From contig WHVA01000311.1 in the NCBI GenBank assembly GCA_015179125.1, forward strand, positions 1-64,000: a stretch of DNA of 64,000 nt, read 5' to 3'. The notes beneath the pieces were generated by a model that had not been told where the DNA came from, ran no database searches, and worked only from the letters and a program-made list of their open reading frames with translations. Position 1 is the stretch's first letter, and the number at the start of each line of letters is the position of its first letter. The position numbers and the translations under genes are program-made. Of this stretch, positions 1 through 8,743 are shown piece after piece. Source of the DNA: Gautieria morchelliformis (taxonomy: Eukaryota; Basidiomycota; Agaricomycetes; Gomphales; Gomphaceae).

Positions 1-430
1 TCTGGCACACTTCGTTTCCTCATATTGTGGAGCAAACGGTCAGTAACAGTGTTCGGAAATGCTCCCTCGATGTCCAAAAAGAGCATAACTGCCACCTTTT
101 TTCTCCTCCATGCTCCTTTTACTTTGTTGACCACCAGATGTAGAGAGTCGGTAGTCATCCTCCCAGGTCTCCCACCAAAGTGAGCGGTCGGGAGCAGGCA
201 GTGCTTTTCCATCATGTATATGATGTCCTCGGCAACTATCGCCGTAAGGAGCTTCCCAACCGTGTTGAGCAGGGCGATGGGGCGGTATGACTTTGGGACT
301 TCATAATTTGCCTTGCCTGGCTTCCGTAGCACGACCGTGATCCAGGTCTTCCAGTTGTCACTGTATGTGTTCAGAGCGAATGTCACGCGGAAGATACACA
401 GAAGATACTCAGCAATTAGGTCAGTTGGCC
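1..430 (-). pseudogene. Non-LTR retrotransposon (LINE) reverse transcriptase fragment
   Basis: The minus strand is open across this stretch and encodes the central reverse-transcriptase domain of a non-LTR retrotransposon. Visible blocks are SYRPIALLNTVGKLL (RT motif 2a region), HFGGRPGRMTTDSLH, and VMLFLDIEGAFPNT, which carries the first catalytic aspartate. The endonuclease, the YxDD motif and the rest of the element are absent or outside the window, so this is a fragment cut by the window edge on one side and by other sequence near 430 on the other. Such RTs copy their own RNA at a nicked genomic target. The family blocks are clear; the exact LINE clade is not determined. Confidence 0.85.
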
Positions 431-482
431 GGTGAACTGCCAGAGTCCTGGTTCACGGCAATGATGGCGTCGTTTTGACAAT

Positions 483-3418
483 TTCCAGGCTCAGCCACTC
501 CCTGCACCTCAGCAGCCTCCTCCACTTCCCATACCTCAGCAACATCCTCAGCGACCTCAGCATGGTGCTCAGTGACCTCCTCCTATTCCACCAGGTTGCT
601 CTAGAATAATTGAGGCAGATGTGCAGCCTCATGATCTGGGCCCCATGGATGTGGCCTGGCCTAAATGTGGAGCATTACACTGGAAGGCAGAGCATCTGCA
701 AAGCTCTACAAATGTGGAAGACTGTTTTGGTGATTGCTGTATACAAGGAAAGGTGCAGCTTCCAGACATGCCAGTGCTCCCTCAGCCAGTGAGATGGCTC
801 TTAGAAGGCCAAGACCCTGAGGCAAAAGAGTTTCGCCAGAATATCAGGCAGTATAATGCTGCATCTGCATTCACTTCCTTGGGGGCCAACTTTGATCAAG
901 ATTTGCTTCGGGTGGGTCATGGTCCATATGTCCTCAAGCTACAGGGTGAACTGTATCATATTCATGGCTCTCTCCTCCCAGACCTTGAAATGAATACAAT
1001 GTATGCCCAGCTTTACATGTATGATCCAGCATTGGCCTTGGCAAAGAGGAAGACACATAACCCAGGTCTGTCTCCAACTGTCATGGGAGACTTGCAGGAA
1101 ATGTTCCTGGTCTGCAAGCCTCATGTCACCATATATAAACAAGCAGCTGAGAGGCTCAAAGCTCAGGGACATAATGGTGAGATCCAGGCAAGGCTTACAT
1201 ACAGGGAACACATGGATCCTAGGAGGTATAATATCCCTACTGCAGATGAGATTGCGGTGGTTCTTCCTAGAGATGGCATTGACCATCAACCTAGGGATAT
1301 TATTTTCTAGCTCAAAGGTGGACCTTTCCAAGGGTATTTGATATGAATCCAAACTATGCCTCTCTTCACTATGTCTTGCTCTTTCCCAGGGGAGAGTTGG
1401 GGTGGCAACCAGCTATTCGCTATCACTGAATACCGAGCCAGCCTGAGCAACCTGGGCAGGTCACCCAAATTCAGTACCATTCATATCATCTCTTCCAGAG
1501 GACAGAAGAACCTACAACACTCCTGCATGCTGGGAAATTATTCCAGCAGTACATTGTAGACCCTTGGGCCGCTGCGGAGCAAAGCAGGCTCAGGTGGATC
1601 AGGACAAATCAACACACTCTGGGTGCTGAGGTGTATAACCAGATGGTGGATGTGTTTAATCACAATGACAATGACAGAGATGTAAACAGCTTGGGCACAA
1701 AATCCATTCTGCCTGCCACATTTCAAGGAAGTATGGTGTGGCTGATCTCTTTATTACCATGACTGCCAATCCCAACTGGCAGGAGATATTGGACCTGGAA
1801 AAACACCTCCTGACTTGGTGTCACAGATGTTCCAGCTCAAAAAGAAATACCTTATTGACTTGATCATCAAGGAAAGGATTTTTGGGGAAACCGTTGCTCG
1901 TGTCCACACCATCGAATTCCAGAAAAGGGGACTCCCACACATGCATATTCTTATCTGGTTTGAAAGAGATGCCAAGATCAGGCATCCACATGAGGTGGAT
2001 TCTATGATTTCAGCAGAGTTCCTTGATCCAGAGAGACATCCCATCCGCTACTGCTTGGTCTGTGAGCTGATGACACATGGTCCCTGTGGAGAAATGGATT
2101 GAAACACATCCTGCATGGAAAATGGCAAGTGCAAGAAAAACTTCCCAAAGGCATTCTGTGAGGAAACCAGTCTGAATGAGGATGGATATCCAAGATATCA
2201 TCCTCACAATGATGGCAGGCAGCATGCTGGACAACAGATGGGTTGTTCCATACTCTGCTCTGCTCTTGCTCAAACTCCTGTGCCACATCAATGCTGAACT
2301 TGCCACCAATGTGAGGTGTATCAAGTATATCCACAAGTATCTCTACAAGGGCCATGATCGGACCACAATTGAGTTGCTCAGCAAGGATAAAATTAAGCAG
2401 TACCTGGACACTCACCATGTCAGTGTTCATGAGGCCTGTTGGAGGTTGCTGGAGTGGGAAATCCACACCCAGGTGCCTGCAGTCATGGCACTGCCAGTCC
2501 ATGAAAAGGACCACCACACAATCATCTTTGATCCCAACCAGGATGTGGACAACATCCTGGAAAGGGCTGAGGCAAAAAAGACATCGCTCATGGCTTACTT
2601 TGAGGCCAATGATATCTACCCTGAAGCACATGATCTGCTCTATGTGGAGTTTCCTGAGCAGTTTACCCGGAAACCAGAAGAAAAGGTATGGACACCACGC
2701 CAATCAGGTTATAGCATCGGTTGCCTTCACTTTGCAAGCCCTAAATCAGGAGAGAGATTTTTTGTGCGCACTCTCCTCACAGTGCTCAAGGGGGCTAGAT
2801 CCTTTGAGGAGCTTAGGTCAGTGGATGGCATACTATGCTACTTACAAGGAGGCCTGTTGTGCAAGGGGACTTCTGGATGATGATCAGGAGCTGAGGTTGT
2901 AGAGCCAGTGGCATGAAAACAGGTGCTCAGCTCAGACTTCTCTTTGCCACCATCCTTGGCCATTGCAATCCATCGCATCCCAGCAGACAATGGGATGGCT
3001 TCAAGGAGCACATATGTAATGATCTCAGACATCAGCTCCAAATCAAACACCGTATGCAGGATACATGGGACGATCAGGTTTATGATTTTGGCTTCTTTCT
3101 CTTGGATAAAATCCTCCAGCAGGGTGGAATGTCCTTGAGCAGCTTTGACAATATGCCTCGGGTGGCAGGTGAGTGGGAGGGCCTCATTGGAAACAGGTTC
3201 ATAGCTGAGCAGAGGGAGTCTAATGCTGTTCAAGAGAGGCAGAAGGCTGCTGAGGAGGTTCCCAAGCTGAATGTGGGGCAGAGGTCTGCACATGATCAGA
3301 TATTACAGTCAGCACTGACCAAAGATGTTCAGGAGAAACCTGAGAGACAAGTGTTTTTCGTCACTGGCTCAGGTGGCACAGGGAAATCATTCATGTGGAA
3401 CACTCTAATCCACACCTG
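483..3418 (+). pseudogene. Helitron Rep-helicase, 5' half (frameshifted)
   Basis: Encodes the Helitron Rep/helicase up to the helicase Walker A motif. Order: a P/Q-rich N-terminus with an in-frame stop near 576; a conserved block containing HDLGPMDVAWPKCGALHW (about 625-680); a block ending near 1310; NYASLHYVLLFPRGELGW in another frame (about 1345-1400); the Rep domain with KRGLPHMHILIWF (about 1925-1965), giving the HUH-type H-x-H pair; NRWVVPYSALLLLKLLCHIN and CIKYIHKYLYKGHDR (2240-2360); and VTGSGGTGKS, the Walker A P-loop (about 3362-3390). The protein would nick DNA through the HUH site and unwind it with the SF1 helicase. At least three frame changes and several stops mark it as a pseudogene. 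The reading continues, inverted, at 5204. Confidence 0.85.
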
Positions 3419-3951
3419 TGTCATGACCCATTTATTCTTGTATCAAGTTACCCCCATTTCCCCTTTTTATCCCTCCACCTCTATGTTCACTCCATTTGCT
3501 CTTTGCCGGGTTCACTGAATGATCATTCACTACTCACATCATTCACCAGTAGGTGCGCCATCAAACACAATCGACATCCTTTACCCGGTGTGATGGTTCA
3601 TCACTGGCCCCATCATCCTCCCGATTCAACCCCCTTTGGGCATTCCTATGGCCAGGATGCATTCGCAGGATGTCCTACCTGTAGATCATGTGGGATCAAC
3701 ACAGCAGACCAAGAGTCCATGCAGGGTAACATGTATGCAGGTCTGAAGGCATGTTTTCTTACATACCCTATTGTTTCATGTTCGCACTCCTCCTTATTTC
3801 TATTGTATATGTGTTTCATCTATTTTGTATCCTGACTGTGCACCCCTATCCAACCCTGACTCACGACAGCCTCTTTCCTATTCGCTGATATCATATGAGC
3901 ATTCGGTATAAGTAGTTTACATTCACATGTATATTCTGCAATTCAATTATC
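3419..3951 (-). mobile_element. LTR-A copy 1, first part (split)
   Basis: Begins TGTCATGACC, the reverse complement of the LTR-A 3' end, directly after helicase sequence ending ACCTG. It matches the 3' half of the other LTR-A copies and stops at TTATC (3947-3951), where LTR-B starts. The other half of the same LTR lies at 5205-5645 in the opposite orientation, separated by an inversion. The two halves total about 975 bp, the same as an intact LTR-A. Confidence 0.8.
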
Positions 3952-4256
3952 TGTTACGACCGTTCATTTCCGACTTCTGACCCTCAGTTCCGCAACACCT
4001 TTCTGCCTCTCCGATATTTCCGCAACACCTTCTGCCCCTCCGATATTTCCGACATTCCGCCCCTTGTACATTTCCCTTGTTCTTTCGACTCGATTACTCG
4101 GACCCACCGGACCCACCTCACTGTTCATCAAGACCATATGTCCGGCCCTCTTTGTGTTTCGTTGTCAGATATGTTTTCCCGACCCCTTGTTCTTTGCCAT
4201 TGTTCTACCTTACCCTGAACCCCCCTTGTAGTCCCATTGTTCCCAATTAGTTAGTT
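3952..4256. mobile_element. LTR-B part, left side of inversion
   Basis: Starts TGTTACGACC and resembles the solo LTR-B at 36797 onward (shared stretches around TTCCGACTTCTGACCCTCAG and CCCCTTGTAGT...ATTAGTTA). It is inserted in LTR-A with TSD TTATC here and GATAA (its complement) at 5641-5645. It is truncated near 4256, where inverted helicase sequence begins. Confidence 0.7.
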
Positions 4257-5204
4257 CTGCACGTGGACCTGAGATGATCCTGACCTCCAACACCCTAATG
4301 TTCATCCTCACCAACCACAGCCTTGCCCCATTGCATAGTCCTGGCCTCTGATCCAAATTGCACAACAGCATCAAAGGCACTCCAGGCTTGACTTCCAAGT
4401 GAGCAGGAGGAAAATTGCCCATCTCTATGGAATTCAGATACTCTGCAGGATACCAATCTGCGTCATCAGATTCCATAATAGAATTTGCACAGTGAAAGAC
4501 CTGAGCATCACCTGGAAACTCCCTAAACACCATGGAATTGACCTCATTGACCTCAGTGTTTCTGCCACAGAGGATGGCCCACTCCAAAAAGTAATCATCC
4601 TGGGCAGGGACTGGATTGCCAATGCCAGGGTATATTTCCTGGATCAGATCTGCAATTCCAGGGCCGCAAACCATGTGTTGAGGGAGTGAGAGGGTATGAT
4701 CCCGTGGAAGATCCTTTCCCTGGCCCACATTCTGCAGCCATTCTGCAAACCTGGCTCTGTCAGGGTCATTCTCACCCGCATGTTCTCTGTCAGATGGAGG
4801 ACCCTGATCTTTGGCCACAGATATGACTTCTGAAGGGTAGCTCCCACAATATCCTCCTTGGAGCCTTTAGGGACAATTGGGAGAGTCTGCTGAAAGTCAC
4901 CTCCGAATGCAACTGTGATGCCACCAAAGGGTCAGTCAGGCTGGTCAAGGAAATCCCTCAGTGTCCTGTTAATGGCCTCTATGGTATGGCAATGCTGCAT
5001 TGCAGCCTCATCCCAGATGAGGGGACTGGCCTGTCTCAGCATGTCAGCCTTGTCAGAGATCTTTCTGATGGAGGAGAGAGAGCGCTCATGGACAGGAATG
5101 GGAATTCCAAGCATGCTATGAGAGGTTGTACCCTTAGTGAGGATAAGTGCAGCCATTGCAGATGAGGCTACCGCAAGCACAATGAGGTTCTCCACTCTAC
5201 AGGA
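4257..5204 (-). pseudogene. Helitron helicase middle segment, inverted
   Basis: The minus strand encodes the part of the Pif1-like helicase missing from the plus-strand relic. From 5204 downward it reads VENLIVLAVASSAMAALIL (motif Ia region), then HSMLGIPIPVHERS, SPLIWDEAAM (Walker B, D-E), a [14 protein letters not shown]-like block, LHLTENMRV, then motif IV-V material ending RPGLCNGARLWLVRMNIRVLEVRIISG. The 5204 end joins the 3418 end without loss if this block is flipped, so it is an inverted internal piece rather than a second element. Confidence 0.8.
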
Positions 5205-5645
5205 TGTCAAGATTGGATTTTAGGCGTTAATATTGTGTATTAGTGAACACAGCGAATGCCCGAGCAGCTTGTGCAATGAAGTGTGTAGTTCAGTGAACAA
5301 GGTAAAGTCAATAAAGGTTTAGAAGGTAAGAGGGCTACCCAAACGGAGCTCACCCTATCTACAGTCGTAGCAAAATAGCCCGTGAGACTTGACGATGTAA
5401 CGTACAAGGTCTCACGGAAAGGTTGTCTAGTAGTAACAATCCTTTCACTGGCGAAGGTACTCCTTCGGAGCCCTTTGCCAACAGCACCGACAATGGTTTG
5501 AAGACTAAAGTAGTGAAAGTGAAGTATGGAAACTCACCAGTAGTGCTCAAGTCCTCCCCTGGTCTAAGATAGTAGTCTATGGAAGAGGGCTTAAAACGAT
5601 AGTCACAGTGAGGTCAAGTTTTTGCACAAGATAGACGTATGATAA
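5205..5645 (+). mobile_element. LTR-A copy 1, second part (split)
   Basis: Begins TGTCAAGATTGG, the LTR-A 5' terminus, right after CAGGA (5200-5204). The reverse complement TCCTG is a one-mismatch partner of the ACCTG at 3414-3418. It runs to GATAA at 5641-5645, where LTR-B interrupts it, and contains the conserved LTR-A palindrome near 5443-5473. Confidence 0.8.
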
Positions 5646-5932
5646 TGTTACGTATCGAGATTTCCGCTAAGTCGGAACTGGAAAGGACAGCGGCTTCAAC
5701 TTATAGGTTGCGCCCCCAATGAACTATCGTCCTAAGTATTTCGGAACTGAGTCAGAAGTTGGAAAGTACTGAACCAAAGGTTGGTCGGAACTTGAGTCAG
5801 AACTGAGGCGGAAGGCGGAGAGAGACTGAGATCTTGCTAGACTCGCTGTACTAAGAACAGGAGATGGAGCGAAGGAAATCAAGTATCGAAGGCGATTATC
5901 TGATTGCAGAATAAGAGACATACATGACAGGC
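5646..5932. mobile_element. LTR-B part, right side of inversion
   Basis: Starts TGTTACGTATCGAG, the reverse complement of an LTR-B 3' end (compare GATATGTAACA at 38201-38211). It shares the CTTAGGACGATAGTT and GCAATCAGATAA stretches with the 36797-38211 copy. It ends where helicase sequence resumes at about 5933. Confidence 0.65.
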
Positions 5933-6097
5933 TCATCCCCAGGGTCATCATTAAGCCATCAGAGGGAGAATTGCCATTTGTGCTGCAAAGGAGGCAGTTT
6001 CCAGTGCATTTGGCTTTTGCAATGACTATCAACAAGTCTCAGGGACAGTTCTTTGGGTACGGTTGGGCTGAACCTGAGATATCCAGTGTTTGGACAT
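5933..6097 (+). pseudogene. Helitron helicase motif V-VI segment
   Basis: Encodes [25 protein letters not shown] followed by [14 protein letters not shown], the characteristic C-terminal Helitron helicase motif. A frame change lies near 6045-6055, because the next conserved block ([14 protein letters not shown]) is in another frame. The Gypsy element inserted after GACAT at 6093-6097, and the helicase resumes at 12338. Confidence 0.85.
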
Positions 6098-6404
6098 TGT
6101 CAGGGGACACCCTGTTTTCCATTTCCAGTTCCGACACCACACCCAGTTCCGACTCCATTTCCGACTCCGCTTCCGGTTCCGATTCCATCTCCGCATCCGC
6201 TTTCGGGAACAATTCCGCTTCTGGGAGAACTTCCACCAGTTCCGTTCGCCTTGCCAGTTCCACTCCAATTTCCGACTTCCGCCCCGGAACAGTGTCGGAA
6301 ATCAAGCGACTCGCATAATAGGTGGCATCAAGGGTCGATCAAGGGTCAGGGGGATGCAGGGTTGATGGCGGGTGCCAAGTGTTGTCCCTGGCTGCGCAGC
6401 GTAG

Positions 6405-6447
6405 TATAATACGGGCTCGCTGACATTGGGGGTCCTTAGACTTTTCT
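6405..6447 (+). promoter_or_regulatory. Probable LTR promoter and transcript start
   Basis: TATAATA begins at 6405. The segment AGACTTTTCT (6438-6447), 33 nt downstream, is the exact complement of the segment just inside the LTR at 6580-6589. In Tf1-type elements the first nucleotides of the mRNA pair with the primer-binding site, so a start at about 6438 is inferred from that spacing. Confidence 0.55.
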
Positions 6448-6468
6448 CTTTGGATTTCCCCTTGTCAG

Positions 6469-6531
6469 GTGAGAACCCCCTCTCTTGTATGCTCTGTTCA
6501 TTTATACATACTTTGGATTTCCCCTTGTCAG
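6469..6531 (+). other. Possible 63-nt intron in the LTR leader
   Basis: GTGAGA at 6469 and CAG ending 6531 bound a 63-nt stretch. The 21 bp before the donor and the 21 bp ending at the acceptor are identical, so the candidate intron has the form expected from a tandem duplication. Splicing is not shown. Confidence 0.35.
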
Positions 6532-6566
6532 TTGTGTGGTAGTGTGATCTCCACGACTAGCCAGGG

Positions 6567-7940
6567 TTGCCCTTACAGCAGAAAAGTCTCTCCCCTAGAG
6601 GACCGGCGGTCGTACTGCGCATTGCATTCGCCATAGGTGCGTTCGGAATCGGAGACAGCGACTCGGAGATCGCAACCTCTTCCGCACATACAGCGTACGA
6701 CAGCCCCTCTTCTTACGTCGAGCTCCCAACCCCGGAAATCCCGTCCCATATTTCTCCTTCCAACATGGATCCGGACGATCGTCTTCGGAATATGGAAGAG
6801 GAATTGACGCGGAACCGGATGAAGACCGACGCGATTGAAACAGCCTTACAAGCGATTTTGGCTAAGTTAGATATTCCACAAGGTGGTGGAAATGAAATGC
6901 TGGATGATCCGGATTTCGGAAAAGCGGAACTAGCGGAAAAGAGGATGTCCGCGAAGTTAGCAAAGGTCAAACCCGCAACTCCGGCGGACTTTGACGGAGA
7001 TCGGGAGAAGGGACGCGCATTCTTCAACACATGCAGCATCTACTTCGCAATTGTCGGAGACCTCTTTCCGAACGACCAGGCTCGGATTCACTGGACGTTG
7101 TCCTTTTTCAAATCGGACCGCGCAGCCCGTTTTGCAAACAAGGTGATCCGACATGAAGCAAAGGGCAAGGGGAACTACTTCCGGGACTGGGACGCGTTCG
7201 AGAAAACATTTTCCGACCAGTTCTGCCCGAAAAACGAGCAGCTCACAGCCCTTACAAAGCTCGAGGGGACGAGCTGGTACCAGGCCAAAGATCCGGTCGA
7301 TGACTACATCGATCGCTTCCAGGAGCTCATCGACCTTGCGGAATATGACGACGACAAGACGATCGTCATCAAATTCCGACGAGGACTTGATCCGACGCTC
7401 CAGAACCAAGTTGCGCTGCTTGGGGATGGAGCTCCGGATTTTGATGACCCGGAAGGGTGGTACCAAGCTGCGCAGAAGGTTTCTCGGAACAGGGAGGCAA
7501 ATGAGGCCTTTGTGGAGACGAGCCGGAACATGACACGCAGTTCCACTCGTCCTACTCCACCTGTGCCAAAACCCGGAAGCGCATTCATTCCCACACGGAA
7601 ATTATTTCCGATGCTTGCTCCGCCTGCTCCTATTAGGAACCATAGCCCTCCTCCCTCGAAGAGTGGCCCTGCCCCGATGGATGTTGACCGCATGCGCGGA
7701 AAAGGCCACGGAACTATCACCTGCTTCCGCTGCCGACAACCAGGCCACTACGCTCGCGAGTGCCCCCAAGCCTTTGATATCCGGCTTATGACCACAGAGG
7801 AGAAACTCGAGATCCTTCCAGAGTTCCTCGCGCTTGCAGACATAAATGGAGTGCCCACTGCGGAAGTGCTTTCCGAAAATGCGGAACATGGTCTACCGGA
7901 AGCGGAAGATGCATCGGATTTTGTGACACGCAGCGGGTGA
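6567..7940 (+). CDS. gag: Gag polyprotein of the Gypsy chromovirus
   Basis: The open frame is 457 codons from an ATG at 6567. The ATG at 6765 (MDPDDRLRNMEEELTRNR) is a more natural start because it lies well downstream of the LTR and the primer site, giving about 391 residues. The middle holds the retrotransposon gag capsid domain (blocks around FNTCSIYFAIVGDLF, ARFANKVIRHEAKGKG and DQFCPKNEQLTALTKLEG). A CCHC zinc knuckle, CFRCRQPGHYARECP, is encoded near 7722-7766. Gag packages element RNA into cytoplasmic particles. The frame ends at TGA 7938-7940, and protease continues in the -1 frame. Confidence 0.9.
   Translation: MPLQQKSLSPRGPAVVLRIAFAIGAFGIGDSDSEIATSSAHTAYDSPSSYVELPTPEIPSHISPSNMDPDDRLRNMEEELTRNRMKTDAIETALQAILAKLDIPQGGGNEMLDDPDFGKAELAEKRMSAKLAKVKPATPADFDGDREKGRAFFNTCSIYFAIVGDLFPNDQARIHWTLSFFKSDRAARFANKVIRHEAKGKGNYFRDWDAFEKTFSDQFCPKNEQLTALTKLEGTSWYQAKDPVDDYIDRFQELIDLAEYDDDKTIVIKFRRGLDPTLQNQVALLGDGAPDFDDPEGWYQAAQKVSRNREANEAFVETSRNMTRSSTRPTPPVPKPGSAFIPTRKLFPMLAPPAPIRNHSPPPSKSGPAPMDVDRMRGKGHGTITCFRCRQPGHYARECPQAFDIRLMTTEEKLEILPEFLALADINGVPTAEVLSENAEHGLPEAEDASDFVTRSG
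6580..6589 (+). other. Self-priming primer-binding site
   Basis: AGAAAAGTCT, two bases inside the 5' LTR, is perfectly complementary to AGACTTTTCT at 6438-6447 of the LTR. No tRNA-type TGG primer site is seen at the LTR border. This matches the self-primed mechanism known for Tf1/sushi chromoviruses. Confidence 0.65.
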
Positions 7941-8743
7941 GATGTGTGCCCCTGCTGCCTGTACATAACCGGTTTGCCTGTCTTGAAGTAGAGAATGAAA
8001 AGCCCCCACTCCCCTCACTTCGTACAGACCCACCGGATAAAGTCACACAAAAACCAAATCTGACACCCCATCCATCCCGCATCCGCCCTTGGGAGAGACG
8101 CCTTCCGAAGCGCTATGTTGTTGCTGCCACCCCTGGCCCCAAGTCACTAGTCATTAAGGTGGAGATCCAGACGACAGATACGGCGGAAGTCAAATCCGGA
8201 CCCGCCCTTGTCGATTGCGGGGCCACTGGTCAGTTTATGGACCGGGACTATGTGGAACGGAACCGACTGACCATGCGGAAGTTGCAACGTGCAATCCCGG
8301 TGTTCAATGTGGATGGAAGCCCCAATGAGGCAGGGTCCATCACAGAGATAGTAGACACAATTCTCCGCTACGATGGACACTCGGAACGCACTTCCTTTGC
8401 AGTCACCAGCCTGGGGAAGCAGGACATCATCCTCGGGTTTACCTGGCTTCAGGAGCACAACCCGGAGATCAATTGGCAGACTCGGAAGGTACTGATGAGT
8501 CGATGTCCAGCCAAGTGTCACATGTGCAGGTCGGAACTGCGGAAGGAGCGCCAGGAGCAGCGGAAGACTGAACGGCTCATACAGACATGTCGTTCTGGCC
8601 CCCATCCACTGCTTGCAGAAGAAGACTCGGAAGCGGAATTTGAATCGGATTCCACTTCCGATTCCGATTCCGATTCCGATCCGACGTCATCCGACTCGAC
8701 CCGGAAGACATCCTGGCGGAAGGGGAGCGCTTGCTGTACGTAA
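7937..8743 (+). CDS. Aspartic protease ORF of the Gypsy chromovirus
   Basis: About 268 codons in the -1 frame relative to gag, overlapping its end; no ATG is near the start, so it is probably reached by frameshift or readthrough. ALVDCGATGQFMD carries the D-x-G catalytic motif as DCG, near 8210-8248. IILGFTWLQEHNPEINW (about 8428-8478) is the downstream conserved block of retropepsins. The end is acidic and Ser-rich, encoded by a (TTCCGA)n-type run at about 8651-8685, and stops at 8743 inside the start of the RT frame. The protease would process Gag and Pol. Confidence 0.8.
   Translation: MRCVPLLPVHNRFACLEVENEKPPLPSLRTDPPDKVTQKPNLTPHPSRIRPWERRLPKRYVVAATPGPKSLVIKVEIQTTDTAEVKSGPALVDCGATGQFMDRDYVERNRLTMRKLQRAIPVFNVDGSPNEAGSITEIVDTILRYDGHSERTSFAVTSLGKQDIILGFTWLQEHNPEINWQTRKVLMSRCPAKCHMCRSELRKERQEQRKTERLIQTCRSGPHPLLAEEDSEAEFESDSTSDSDSDSDPTSSDSTRKTSWRKGSACCT

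Larger units (their letters stand above)
6098..6577 (+). repeat. 5' LTR of the Gypsy chromovirus
   Basis: 480 bp, TGTCAGGGGACACC...CCTTACA. It contains a TATA-like TATAATA at about 6405, a likely transcript start near 6438, and a 21-bp direct repeat at 6448-6468 and 6511-6531. The first 220 bp are rich in TTCCGN words that encode a Ser-rich peptide in one frame. Confidence 0.95.

Noticed and set aside
6029-6305. Arginine/tryptophan-rich and acidic minus-strand ORFs in the 5' LTR, repeated at 11805-12065
   Set aside because: They are antisense shadows of the TTCCGN-rich LTR sequence, duplicated only because the LTRs are identical.
5971-6318. A 115-codon ORF as a gene
   Set aside because: It is a chance fusion of Helitron helicase sequence with the Ser-rich frame of the inserted LTR.
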